Origin: Polychytrium aggregatum
Lineage: Eukaryota > Chytridiomycota > Chytridiomycetes > Polychytriales
Assembly (NCBI RefSeq): GCF_025602895.1
Contig: NW_026516424.1
Location: forward strand, 1-47,747
DNA length: 47,747 bases
Reading direction: 5' to 3'
Below the pieces are notes generated by a model that was not told where the DNA came from, did no database searches, and saw only the letters and a program-made list of their open reading frames with translations. A program made the translations under genes and the position numbers. Positions 8,638 through 19,072 of this stretch are shown here, in pieces. Numbering within the stretch: the stretch's first letter is position 1; the number at the start of each line of letters is the position of its first letter.

Positions 8638-8765
8638 CGTGCACACAAGAGCAGACAGAGCAGACAGAGCAGGCAGAATGCCGAGATGGTTTGGAGTTGG
8701 CAGAATCGTAAGAGTGCCGAGGAGACGAGCAGGAGGAAGACGGAGATGGCGGGGGCGCCTCGTGC

Positions 8766-8771
8766 TATATA
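8766..8771 (-). promoter_or_regulatory. TATA-like box for the 292-aa gene
   Basis: TATATA on the minus strand about 130 bp upstream of the ATG at 8637. Confidence 0.45.
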
Positions 8772-9030
8772 CGGCGCAGGCCGGGCTTGCGAATGACGCA
8801 CTTGGCCAGCATTTTGGGGGGGGGGATCGCATAAGGGTGGCATGAGACCGCATTGGCAGAGTTGCTTGCCAAGGCGTGCTGGCAAGACGAACAGCGCACC
8901 CGCGCAGGTCCATGCGCGCTTGACTGCTCATGTCTCCGGCCTGGGGAGCCAGCGCCACCGAGGCTGGGCTGGCGACACTGTCGATGAGGCGATGGCATTG
9001 CCGATGAGGCGATATCATCGTCATTATATT

Positions 9031-9126
9031 AACCGATAGCGGTGTCGGTATATCAACTAATGGTATCCTCGATATATCAACCGATAGCGGCGTCGATATA
9101 CCAACTGATGGTATCGCCGAGGAGCA
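9031..9126. repeat. Two imperfect tandem copies of a 48-bp AT-rich unit
   Basis: Copies begin AACCGATAGCGG at 9031 and 9079 and differ at only a few positions. Each contains GATATA/TATATC palindromic steps. Confidence 0.8.
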
Positions 9127-9661
9127 ACATGAACAACATCGACAGAATGCGTGGGGTGCCGCGTGACATCGTGTGTGACATTGGGTGGTTCAATGTCGCA
9201 CACGTGGGCGCCTTGCCACGACACACAGCGACAGTGGTGCTGCACAGCCACAGCCGCAGCTTGCGGCTCCCCACACAGACAGCGCATTCCCGCCGCCTGT
9301 GGCGCTGCCACCTCCAGCCCATGGTCTTGGCTTGCCCTGGGCCATGGTCCTGCTCGCCATGCACCCCGGGATGCAGGACGAGCCCCGGAGGACGGCCGCC
9401 AACAGCGCTTCAGCGGCCCTCCGTCGATCGCCTTGCGGGGGGCGCGCAAAAGCCCTCTGGCCTGCAAAGCGCTGCCTCATTCGGGCCAGCGCCGCATGAT
9501 CTGAACAGATGCGATTTGCATGTGATCCCCTGATATATCTTTGGTCGCCTTCGGCCCCCCCCACCATCAGTCGCTTCTGGAACGCCGGCCAGCCATCCGC
9601 ATCTCCGTTTTGTCTCCTTGCCAACATCTGCCCTCCCCTCGCCCATCTCCATACCGCCGAA

Positions 9662-11166
9662 ATGATCCCGCTTCCCGTCGCAAATACGCTCGGACGCCGC
9701 CTCTTCTCCTCGAGCGCTTCGGCCATGCAGATCAAGAATGTGACCGTCGTGGGCTCAGGTAGGCTCAGCCCGATGTGTCTGTCGGCTCGTGCGGATCCCT
9801 GCCATCTGGTGTCGATCCCTCCCGCTGACTCGATTTGCACCATCTCCACGCAATTTCAAAGGCCTCATGGGCGCCGGCATCGTCCAGGTCGCTGCTCAGT
9901 CCATGTTCAACGTCACCATGGTCGACCTAACCCCAGATGCTCTCAAGAAGGGCGAAGCGTTGATCAACTCGTCGCTTGGACGAATCGCTCGCAAAAAGTT
10001 TGCCAGCGACACCGAGGCCCAGGCCGCTTTCATCAAGGACGTATGGACACGCATCCAGCTGTCCACCGACTCTGCCCAGGCCGTCCAGGACTCGGATCTT
10101 GTCGTCGAGGCCATCGTCGAGAACATCGATGTGAAGCGGTCGCTCTTCAAGTCCCTGGATGCAGCGGCACCCTCCCGCACCATCTTCACCAGCAACACCA
10201 GCTCGCTGCCCATCCAGGCGATTGCTTCGGCCACCCAGCGCGGCGACCGTTTCGGTGGCCTGCACTTCTTCAACCCTGTCCCGCAGATGAAACTCGTCGA
10301 GGTGATCAAGACCAAGGACACGTCCAGCGTTGTCTTTGATGAGCTCGTGGCCTTCTCGAAGGCCGTCGGAAAAGAACCTGTTGCCTGTGGCGACACTCCC
10401 GGGTACGTTCGCAGCGGATCGACAAGCAGAACGCGTGGTGGTCTCTGGTACAATGATATCTGGCGATGCCGATCCAGAGCGATGTCGTTCTTGGCGCTGG
10501 AGAATAACGAGTCCGCATGGGCTGTGCGCCGCCCCTTGCACTGACATCGTTGCTATCGACTGCCAGTTTCATTGTCAATCGCCTCTTGGTGCCCTACATG
10601 ATGGAGGCTCTGCGGCTGGTGGAGCGCGGCGACGCCAACATGAAGGACGTCGACACCGCCATGAAGCTCGGTGCAGGCTATCGTAAGCGACAGTGCGGGC
10701 GGAGGGTTGAAGCGTCGGCGTGCAAATCGAGGCAGGCGAGAGGACGCATGCCGCATAATGGGCCGCAACTAACTGGCCGCGCACGGAATCGATCCAACAT
10801 CATCGACCAAACCCCGCTCAGCCATGGGTCCCTTTGAGCTTATGGATGTAAGTCCACGCCTGCAGCAAGTGCTTCTGCTTCTCTGTACTGGATCCTTCCC
10901 CTCTCACGCAATAGTGCGGATGGGCTGTCGCCCGCAGATACTGCCACTCACCATTCTCACCATGGCCTCTCTATGCGTCGCGTCTCATGCAGTACGTTGG
11001 CCTAGACACCCTCAAGTTCATCAACGACGGATGGAGCAAGAACTCGCCTCTGTCTGGCGACTCGCTGGTCGCCCCGAGCCAAATGCTCGATGACCTTGTG
11101 AAGCAGGGCCGCCTGGGCGTCAAGTCGGGTCGGGGTTTCTACGAGTATCCCGCCAAGAAGAAATAA
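9662..11166 (+). CDS. HADH: 3-hydroxyacyl-CoA dehydrogenase, mitochondrial type (5 exons, 317 aa)
   Basis: Oxidises L-3-hydroxyacyl-CoA with NAD+ in mitochondrial beta-oxidation. Exons are 9662-9758, 9862-10402, 10567-10682, 10822-10847 and 10993-11166; all introns are GT-AG and the frame closes at 317 residues, against about 314 for animal HADH. The first 21 residues are Arg/Ser-rich without acids, like a mitochondrial presequence. The NAD-binding GxGxxG is G31, G33, G36 and spans the first intron. The catalytic His is H167 in HFFNP, with the partner Glu in the following LVEV. The C-terminal domain carries the family's DTPGFIVNR and GAGYPMGPFEL signatures, each formed across an intron. Exon 4 is only 26 nt. 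The C-terminus ends in three Lys, with no peroxisomal SKL. Confidence 0.95.
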
Positions 11167-11739
11167 ACGCCGAGATAGGGGCCGCGGCCACATCAGCGTG
11201 CCTGCGTATGCACAGAGAATCTCTTGACCACACCGAGTGACGGCGAACGGCACATGCACCGGCAGGGTATCGCATGAGCCGGTTGGGTGAACGGACCGAG
11301 TCGGTTGAGCCGATTGGGCCGGATTCAGCGCCACGCGTCGCCCCGCAGCCGGGGCGGATCGCCTCGGTCATGGTCATGGTCGCACGTGCACGACCGCCCG
11401 TCACACCCCGCCCGGCGCATACAGTGCGTGCCTCGCGAGCGCACGCGCAAACCGCCCGTGTCGCTGTTTCTGTGGCGCCGGTGGTGTCCGGCGTGTGTGT
11501 GTGCGCCTTCATGAGGGCGGCGCCTCTGGCCGAATCTTTCAAAAATCCTTCTCCCCCATAATTTCAAAAACAGTCCTATTCGGCACTGGTTGCTTGAAAT
11601 TAGAGCTCTTTTGGATTCATCCGGCCGAGTCCTCGATCCATCCATCCATCCATCCATCCGCAGGGACACCTTACGCTCGTCGTCGTAGGTCTCTTTCCAA
11701 CTCTGTCAAGCCCCGCTTCGCAAGAATCCCCGCCCAGCC
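11167..11739. other. Intergenic between HADH and the Stm1-like gene
   Basis: Same-direction spacer. Holds a GC-rich part, then a pyrimidine-rich leader with a short (TCCA) array just before the next gene. No further gene seen. Confidence 0.6.
11637..11659. repeat. TCCA microsatellite
   Basis: About six TCCA units in the leader region of the Stm1-like gene. A shorter TCCA array precedes the 706-aa gene near 32680. Confidence 0.85.
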
Positions 11740-13371
11740 ATGACTGAAGTCTTTTCCAAGAACCCTTTCGAGCTCCTCGATGACGATTTCCAGCCCGTCT
11801 CTGGCAACAAGGCCGCCTCTGGTGATGCCAAGAAGGATGTGAAGAAGTCCGAGTCGGCTGGTCCCCGCAGCAACCGCGGCGGCCGCTCCGATGGCAAGCG
11901 TGGCCCCCGTGGCGATGGCCGCGGCCAGGTCGCCAACGGCGAAGGTATTAGTTGCCGCTCACTCGCCCTGCCCTCTGTCCTCCACCATCGGTCGCCGGGG
12001 CACCCCTCAGACGCCACAGACTACATCTCTGTGAACTGGACTGCAGCCGAAACGAGGTCTTGATACGTTGTCGCCGATATGGACGGACGGCAGCCATCGG
12101 GATCGATATTATGGGGAGGGCACGCAGGAAATGTGGCCAGATCACCTTTGCCCGACAGAGCAGACAATCGGGCTCGATCGCAGAATCAAACAACCGCCCT
12201 GGGCATGCACGACACGGGTCGGCTCTCCCGAGAGTCCTCGAGGCCAACACGGACAGTGACGATCAGACAATCGGCACCCCACAACCCACCCCATTCCATT
12301 TTGCGATCTCCTCGACGAGCAAGTGGCATCGGAACTGCCGGGACCGAGACGACCGCGAGAGTATATCCCTCTGTATCTGAGACCCGCCAAGCACCGTTGC
12401 TGACCCCCCATTCGGCTCTGCTTCGCTTCGATTCTGATAGAGCGCTCCGAGAAGCGTGCCGATCGTCCCCGCCGCGAGCGTGGTGGCCGTCCCTTCGATC
12501 GCCACTCTGGCATGGACCGCAAGGACAGCCACAAGAAGGACGTTGCCGGCAAGGGCACCTGGGGTGATGCCACCGAGGCTAGCGCTGAAGCTGCTGCCGT
12601 TGTCCTGTAAGTCCTTCCTCCCGACACAGCGTGGCGGATCTGCTCATGGCGACCAAACCAAACCAAACTGACGCTCAAACGGGTTCCTCTGATTGACTGC
12701 CGTCTCTAGCGCCGAGGAGACCGTTGAGGTCCTGACCCCCGAGGAAGAGGAGCGCCGTGCTGCTATCAAGAAGGAGCAGGAGGAGCGCCTGGCCGCCTTC
12801 AAGAAGGAGCAGGAGGAGGAGGAGAAGAAGAAGACCCTCGACCAGTTCCTTGCCGAGAAGAACGCCAAGGCCAACGCTCTTGCCGCCACCAACATCCGCC
12901 GTGCCAACGAGGGTGCTGACAACGCCCAGTGGAAGGATGGTGTTGTCCTCAGCAAGACCGCCGAGGAGTTCATTGTCCTCAGCAACGTAGGTTTTTGTGT
13001 GGAGCTGGCGCCGCCTGCTGGACAACGCCCCCCTTTCGGCCGAGCCTAGAGATCGCCGTTCCCTGCTGAACCTCCTCGACTAACATATACTTTTTGCTGA
13101 TCTGCAGAAGGAGCAGAAGCCCAAGAAGGTCGCTGCTGCTGCTGCCAAGCCCGTCAAGGCCGTCTTTGAGATCGAGCAGCGCTTCAACGAGCCCGCCCGC
13201 GCCGAGCGCAGCGAGCGTGGCGAGCGTGGTGAACGTGGTGAGCGCCGCGGTGGAAACAGCAGCCGTGGTGGAAACCGTGGCGGCAACCGCCCCAGCCGGG
13301 GAACTCGCCCCAACACCGCCAGCGCCGTCAAGCTGGACGACACCGACGCCTTCCCCAGCCTCGGTGCTTAA
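11740..13371 (+). CDS. Stm1/SERBP1 (HABP4/PAI-RBP1) family ribosome-binding protein (4 exons, 303 aa)
   Basis: Family members bind mRNA and the ribosome, occupy the mRNA channel of idle 80S ribosomes and help preserve them during stress. Exons are 11740-11944, 12441-12606, 12710-12986 and 13108-13371. The first intron is long (496 bp); the others are 103 and 121 bp. The N-terminus has the short NPFELLDDD motif typical of Stm1_N. Next comes a basic Arg/Gly/Asp-rich linker, a GTWGD motif near residue 110, and a Glu/Lys-rich long helix (exon 3). It ends in an RGG box and an Asp-Ala-Phe-Pro tail. The 12441 acceptor is the one that keeps the frame, but other acceptors in the long intron cannot be excluded. 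The cytoplasmic role is inferred from the family. Confidence 0.88.
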
Positions 13372-14028
13372 ACCCGCTCACTTGCGAGCCTAACGGCGGA
13401 TGTCTAGATCAATGGATGGAAGAGAGAAACACCACAACAACAAAGCTTGCTGCATCACGGGAGTTCTGCTCGTTACCAAATGATTCACTTGTTCGGCTGG
13501 AAAAGAGAATCGCGACCCATGTTTTCCCCCCCCCACTTGATTGTAGATATCGCTCTGACCTGTGCATGAATGGAATGCCAAATGACAACATTGTTACATG
13601 TGAATTTCTAATTGCTAATTTGTCATATATTCTGATCTCACATTGATGTCGCCGGTCTGCGGGGGGCTGGGGGCGAGCGACTGGGATGGGATGGGATGGG
13701 ATCATGGCAGCCTTCACCTTTCGATGCACGCCGTGAGTTGATGGTTCCGCATGGAGTCTCCTGCTGGTGCACATTCTTGCTCTATATTTTGGGCTCTGAC
13801 CACCCGAGATCGGCGCTGTTCGACAAGAAGCAGCGACACATACGAGCCGAAGCGGTGTTCGGATGAGACATGGGCATGGGCTACGAACCGGCATTGGGTT
13901 GGGGTCGACTGGCGCTGGCTCCATCGCAGCCCAACCACAACGATACAACGATACAACGATACAACGATATGGTGCATCGCACTGCCAAATGGCGCTGTCG
14001 GCGAGAGCGCACATACATGCCTTGGCTC
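13372..14028. other. Convergent intergenic region (Stm1-like and CCS 3' ends)
   Basis: Contains a GATGG/GATGGGATGG stretch near 13680-13700 and three to four tandem copies of a 9-bp unit (ACGATACAA) at about 13938-13970. No gene seen. Confidence 0.6.
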
Positions 14029-14990
14029 TTAGAAGGGAGTGGTCTCCTCCCACAGGGTCCGGCCCGAGCACGAGCACACTCGCTTGGCGTTCTCAAAAAT
14101 GCCAGCCGATCTGGCAATGATGCCAGCAATCAGCGGGATGCGGGTGCCGCTGGTGGGCTGATGCGAGAGCACAATCGACCGGCCGATGACATCCCAGACC
14201 TTCAGCTTGGAAGTCTCGGCAACGAGATCGCCGCGACCCGAGGGACCAACCTCGAAGGAGCCCAGCTCGGCAAACTCGGGGCCGGTCGATTCGATGCCTT
14301 TGCTGATGTCGCCGAGGGTGTGGACGGCTGCCGTCCAGTGGCCTTCCTGCAGACCGTCGACGGCAACGTCGATCAGGCAGGTCTGCTCATCGACTTGCTG
14401 CAGCCGAGCCAGGCCCTTGTTGTTGAACTGGGCCCATCCTTTGGCACCCTGGAAGGTCTCGAAGATGCAGACGGCGGCTCCGATGTTGGCAGACCCGGTC
14501 GATCCCTGGCCCCGCAACACCGTGGCAAGGCCGGTGGCCTTGAGAGCCCGAAAGATCGTGGAAGGGGGGACGGCGCCTTCAACCATCACCCGCTTCTCGG
14601 GCAGCTGGATGTCGATCTTGTCGATGCCATCGATGCCCGAGAGTGTCGAGCGGACCGAGTCGGCACACGACGAGCAGGTCATGTTGACGGCGAACTCGGA
14701 CTGGTCGGGTTGGACGATTGATGGGCCAATCGTTTTGGGATAAGGAGTCGAGTGTCCGGTGGTGAGATGAGGGTGGATAGGATAGACATTCATTCAGGCC
14801 GGGTGTTGGAGGAGAGGGGCCCAAGCCAGGGACATCGAGTACAGCGAAACCCGGGCCGGTCTGGATTGCCTGAATCGCTGATCGCCAGCACCAGCAGCAC
14901 CAGCAGCACCAGCAGCACCAGCAGCACCAGCTAGCAGTCTCGCCCGCCGACAGTCGCTCCGTCGCATACCTTGAATACGGTAGGAGCCAT
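14029..14990 (-). CDS. CCS1: Copper chaperone for superoxide dismutase (2 exons, 230 aa)
   Basis: Delivers copper to Cu/Zn SOD1 and forms its disulfide, in the cytosol and mitochondrial intermembrane space. Exon 1 (14970-14990) encodes only seven residues; a GTATGC donor joins it in phase 0 to exon 2 (14029-14700). Domain I is an Atx1-like HMA domain with the copper motif M14-T-C16-S-S-C19. Domain II is SOD-like. The equivalent of the SOD zinc loop is short and lacks the His cluster, so this domain probably does not bind zinc, as in yeast Ccs1. Domain III carries the CxC motif C216-S-C218 followed by SGRTLWEE, typical of the family. The exon-1 model gives a normal CCS N-terminus; the alternative start at 14793 would add an unusual leader. 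Confidence 0.93.
14885..14930. repeat. 9-bp tandem repeat (CACCAGCAG) in the CCS1 intron
   Basis: About five near-perfect copies inside the single intron of CCS1 (14701-14969). Confidence 0.85.
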
Positions 14991-15556
14991 TTTTGCGGTA
15001 GGCGGTGGTGTTGGAATGCAGAGACAATCGGATGTGACGATGATGCTGTCGAGCGACAGGGGGGGGGAAGGTGATGGGCTCTGGGCGGATCAGCCGACGA
15101 TTCGCAAAACGCAGATCTGGCCGACAATGGGGTCGATGATTCGAAACGGATGCGGCCTGACAAATCGTGCCATGCGCGACCAATTGCAACATCGGCCGGG
15201 CTGTGAGGGATCGGAGACATCAGCGGCGCTGCGGGTTCGACCCACGGCCCAGACGACACACACCTTGTGCGTCTGCCTCGCAAGCAGAAGGCCGAGTGTT
15301 GGATCCATGCAGGAGGCACGCCAGAAAGCTCCGCATGCATTTCATGTGTACTCACTAGGTGCATTTTGCCTTGCGGCGACTACAGTCACCTTTGTGCCTG
15401 CTCCCGCTCTGCTCTCCGATCGCATCCTCACTGTCCAGCGCTCCGTGTAGAACCCTGGATGAACGCAGGCCGGGACAAAGGATGCCTGCGCCCAAGGCCA
15501 GTGTCATCGTGTTGATGACAAGATAGGATCTTTTGCATGCCACCACGCATCGTCTG
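14991..15556. other. Intergenic between the HROB-like gene and CCS1
   Basis: Spacer between two minus-strand genes, presumably with the CCS1 promoter. It has a GGGGGG run near 15060. No coding signal seen. Confidence 0.6.
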
Positions 15557-18500
15557 CTACTGAGTGTGCAATGCCACTCCGTTTGGCAGGCGAAAGCACA
15601 CGAGGTTCTCCTGTCTGATGATGAGATGCACCGAGCGACTCGACGGCTTGAAGAGCGGTACCTGTCATTCGCCCATGAACCACATGTTAGACCTGTCGGG
15701 AAATCAGAAAATGCTCCAGCGGGACTGTACCGCGCCAGTCCTGGCCTTGGGATACTGGATCGACCTGGCAAGGCCCATCCGAGCCATCCCATCTTGCAAA
15801 ACCGATCGTTGTGTCCCCACCTGCTGTAGCTCCAGTGCAACTCCAACCGCAAAGTTGTCGCGGTACAGATCCAATGCCGACTTGTCAATCGTGCCTTGTA
15901 CTTCGCCTGTCGTTCAACGCCGTCCGCAACATGTCATCGCACAGCATCAGTTTCTCAGAGTCCACAATCGCACCGATGCTCTGACGGCAAAGTCACATCC
16001 AATGCTGGGTTCTCTGGGTTGATCGCACTCTGGTCCTACCGAACGGGTCCTTGACCGTCACTCCAGTCTCTGCTTCGCTCTGCTTGACTTCTTTGATCAG
16101 CACGATCAGCCGATCGACGCGCCCGGCTGGCCTCTGTCCCAGAGTGGCAATTCCATCTCGTCTCACTGCGGCATTGCCGTGTGAGGGGGGGGGCATGATC
16201 CAGGTCCCAAGAAAGGTCAGATCGCAGCCGCATCAGTCATCGCCCCCGTTGCATCGATCATGAATTGCGTGCTTGCTCTGCTTGTCGTGTCCTGCGTAGT
16301 GTGCTCGCTACCGTCCACCATGCACCACCAGGCTGCGTTGAGAACAACAGCGGAGCGTCTTACCATCGTAGCCCGGTCTTCCTTGCAGCATCGCCCGCCA
16401 CGACTCCATCTCGAAATCTTCGTCGTAGCCCTGCTCTGGTCCAGTCGAAAATGCCAACCGGCTGAGCCCGAACGACGAGTTCCGTGACAGCCCGTTGCGT
16501 ATCAAGTCGACTACTTTCTTGCCGTCAGGTGTTGGGGCCTTGACCGGAGACCGTGACTTGAACATGATGTTTTTCTCGTTGTCGCTCTGTTGTGTGCAAT
16601 ATGACTCAGTCCACATTCCAGTGCTCGATCATCGCCGCCGGTGGAGCCACGGCTCACAGGAGATCCTCCGATACCGCGCGGAATGCATCGATATTTCACT
16701 TTTAGCCTCGAGCTGTCGTCCTTCGAAGTCACTTACCAACTTCGGAAGTGCACCCGCCGGTCCGGGAAACTTGCGCTCGATTTTGGGTTTCGAAGAGAAG
16801 CGACCATGTGGATCGTTGATATCTACAGAGTCGAACGGCCGCTTTGTTGGCGTTGAGACCGCCCCCTGGTGTGTATACTGAGGATATGCACTCATAACGG
16901 ACCCTTGTGGGCGCGGTGTCGGATTGAGCTGCTGAACGGGAGCGACTCCGTGGCGAGCAATGCTTGTTGATGCAGATGTACTGGTATGGATGTTGTGCCT
17001 GTTAACGGGCGGCGCTGTCGGGCGTGCGTTGGCTCCAGAGATACTGACGTGGTTGAGAGGCGATGGGTGCATTAAATTAAAGCTAGATGGTGCTGCCTTG
17101 GTTGGGGTTGATGGGCTGTGTGCACCAGCTGCGATTCCAATCGATGTTGGCGCGGACGGAGGAGTCGGTCTGACCATCGGCGTGCGTGCTGGTGTGGTCT
17201 CCAGCGAAACTCGAGTCGGAACCGGCGCAGTTGTGGTTGTGGCTGTGGTTGTGGCTGTGGTTGGTGTTGTGGTTACAGATGCATTCTGCCGCAACATCGA
17301 CCCGAAGCTCGAGGGTGTGACCGGGGTCGTATTGGACTTTATATCTGAGAATTTGAATTTAAGCGATGGAGGGTTTGTCTGTGGTCTTGCTGGAGTCTGT
17401 GGCGACGCTGCCGTGACCTGAGCTGATGCTGGTGCTGGTGCCGACGGACCTGTTGCCAATGTGCTGGGTGGGACATATCCACCCAGCGGATGCCTGGGTT
17501 GCGGGGTGACTGCTGAAGCTGGTTGGCTGTGGGTATTTTTCATGCCAGTTCCTGCCGATGGAGCTGGCAGCGGCGCCAGCGGATGACCTCGGACGGCTGT
17601 CGGCGTGGTAGTGGAAACTAAAACACTCTGTGTGGAGCCAGGTCGAGGCGAGCCGGGGCCATTCTGTGGATGTGCCGAGCTGGATTGCGATGCCGTGATT
17701 GCATGAGTCGGCTTGAACTGGAATTGCTGGATACCCATCGTAAAAGCGACAGTCCGAGCGGCGTCAGCATCGCAGAACAGCAACCCAACCAAGCAATTTG
17801 ATCAAATTGAGGTGGGCCTGGACCCCAATGCCCTGGCTCGCTTCGCATTGCGGGATGGCGAGGCTATGTGGCAGGCCGGGATACCCTCGTCCTTCAGCAC
17901 CACACATTGCATCATATCTCGCGCACTCTGTGCTGCATTATGCTCGCGTACCTTTAAAGCACCGCCTGAGTGGGTCAGGAGAGGACTGGATAATAGACCG
18001 GAGGTAAATTTGAACTTTTGAGTGTCCGGAGCCAAGGGTCGGGAAGGAGGTGGTCCCACCGCCGATGAATGCGAAGCTTGCGGATGCAATGCTGTCGCTG
18101 CGACCAGCGGCTGTTGATCGGTGGGTGCTATTGTCGGTGCTGGCATGGATGGACCAGGATGGCCGAGCGACGGTCTGGTGTTATCGAGCGCCGCTTGAAA
18201 GTGGCATTCGTTCATGTCAATTTGATCGAGGAGCTCGTCGTCAATGTCGTCCGAGAGCAGATCGGCATAAATTGACTGGTCAGTCGGCGCCGGGTTTGAT
18301 CCCGGATGCACGGCTGAGGACCAGGGGTGTGTTGCATCAGGGCCCCGACCGGCTGGCTCCAGCATTTGACCGAGGCCAGATTCCCGATAGCCGGGCTCTC
18401 GAAGCAAAGCACCACCACGGCCGATCCCTTCGTCGGAAGGCAGGTGCTGGCCAACATGGCTCGGAAGGCGATGGACCGGATCCGGCCGAGACTGTCCGTC

Positions 18501-18602
18501 GCCATGCGATGCAATGGGCTGCGCTGTGTTTTTGTTCTGGCTCGAAGGCAGCGATGCAGGGCCCGGTGATGGATTGGATTCCTTGGGGAGTCTTTTAAAC
18601 AT
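15557..18602 (-). CDS. HROB: HROB-like OB-fold protein, predicted MCM8-MCM9 loader (6 exons, 713 aa)
   Basis: HROB (C17orf53/MCM8IP) recruits and activates the MCM8-MCM9 helicase in homologous recombination and crosslink repair in the nucleus. Exons on the minus strand are 17952-18602, 16737-17726, 16364-16586, 16040-16126, 15821-15906 and 15557-15661; phases 0,0,1,1,0 all agree. The first 530 residues are Pro/Ser/Thr-rich and disordered. They include an acidic patch and three F-x-F basic motifs (KFKF near the end of exon 1, QFQF at the start of exon 2, KFKF later in exon 2). Exon 2 ends with RKFPGPAGALP, the PGPAG signature of the family. Exon 3 has the DEDFEMESW-like segment. Exons 4-6 build an OB fold: RLIVLIKEV, VKDPFGEVQGTI, then the ALELQQVPLF strand and the ENLV end. 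The donor after exon 5 is GTGGGG, which is weak. Family assignment is from remembered motifs. Confidence 0.8.
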
Positions 18603-19072
18603 CGGATACGCAGGACAGGGCGACCGAGTCAGCGACAGGCACGAGGGGCGCCAGAGGAGCACCGATTTATCAAGGCCGGACTCTGCCGGATGCAGATCTT
18701 GCTTTCACGGGCCCGAGATGCCGAGCGACGGTTGTCGGTGCCGACGGGAGCTGTCTGCGACAGAGCCGGAAGAAGCGCAGATGGCGAGAGAGAACAGAGT
18801 CTCTGCCCAAGGCCGCTTGTTTGGATATTTTCGCCGCGCCCTGGCGGCGCCGGGAATCGCCTCTGGCTCAGATCGGCTGTCTCCAGATCCACATTGATCT
18901 ATCGCATCTGCATCGAGCCGCCGCTGCCCGGGCTAGATCCAGCTGGCCGAGTGCGCTCAACTGCTGCATCCTCTCTCGCCCACGGTCTGCCACTGATCAT
19001 TTGGAAGCCTTTCGGTCTGCCCTTCCCTCATCCGCTGCCCCGCTCACCTTGCATCAACTTCATCTCGTGCTC
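18603..19072. other. Divergent promoter region shared by the HROB-like and SANT genes
   Basis: 470 bp separate the two proposed ATGs. No clear TATA box was seen on either strand. An in-frame upstream extension of the SANT ORF (from 18821) lies here but was not adopted. Confidence 0.55.

Larger units (their letters stand above)
8638..9661. other. Divergent intergenic region between the 292-aa gene and HADH
   Basis: Contains promoter elements for both sides, a poly-G run near 8816-8824 and the 48-bp duplication at 9031-9126. ORFs here in several frames lack coding features. Confidence 0.6.

Noticed and set aside
9509..10339. 276-codon plus-strand ORF overlapping HADH
   Set aside because: Different frame from the HADH exons, running through intron 1; the HADH frame carries all conserved motifs.
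14701..14793. CCS1 start at the ATG at 14793 without an intron
   Set aside because: It would give an atypical leader before the HMA domain. The upstream seven-residue exon with GTATGC and CAG signals gives a normal family N-terminus.
15355..15888. 177-codon minus-strand ORF
   Set aside because: Runs through the HROB-like exon 6 and its flanking introns in another frame; the spliced model explains the region better.
18821..19072. Longer SANT protein starting at 18821
   Set aside because: The extra 84 residues look like translated leader, while the 19073 start has a coherent targeting-like sequence. Kept only as an alternative.
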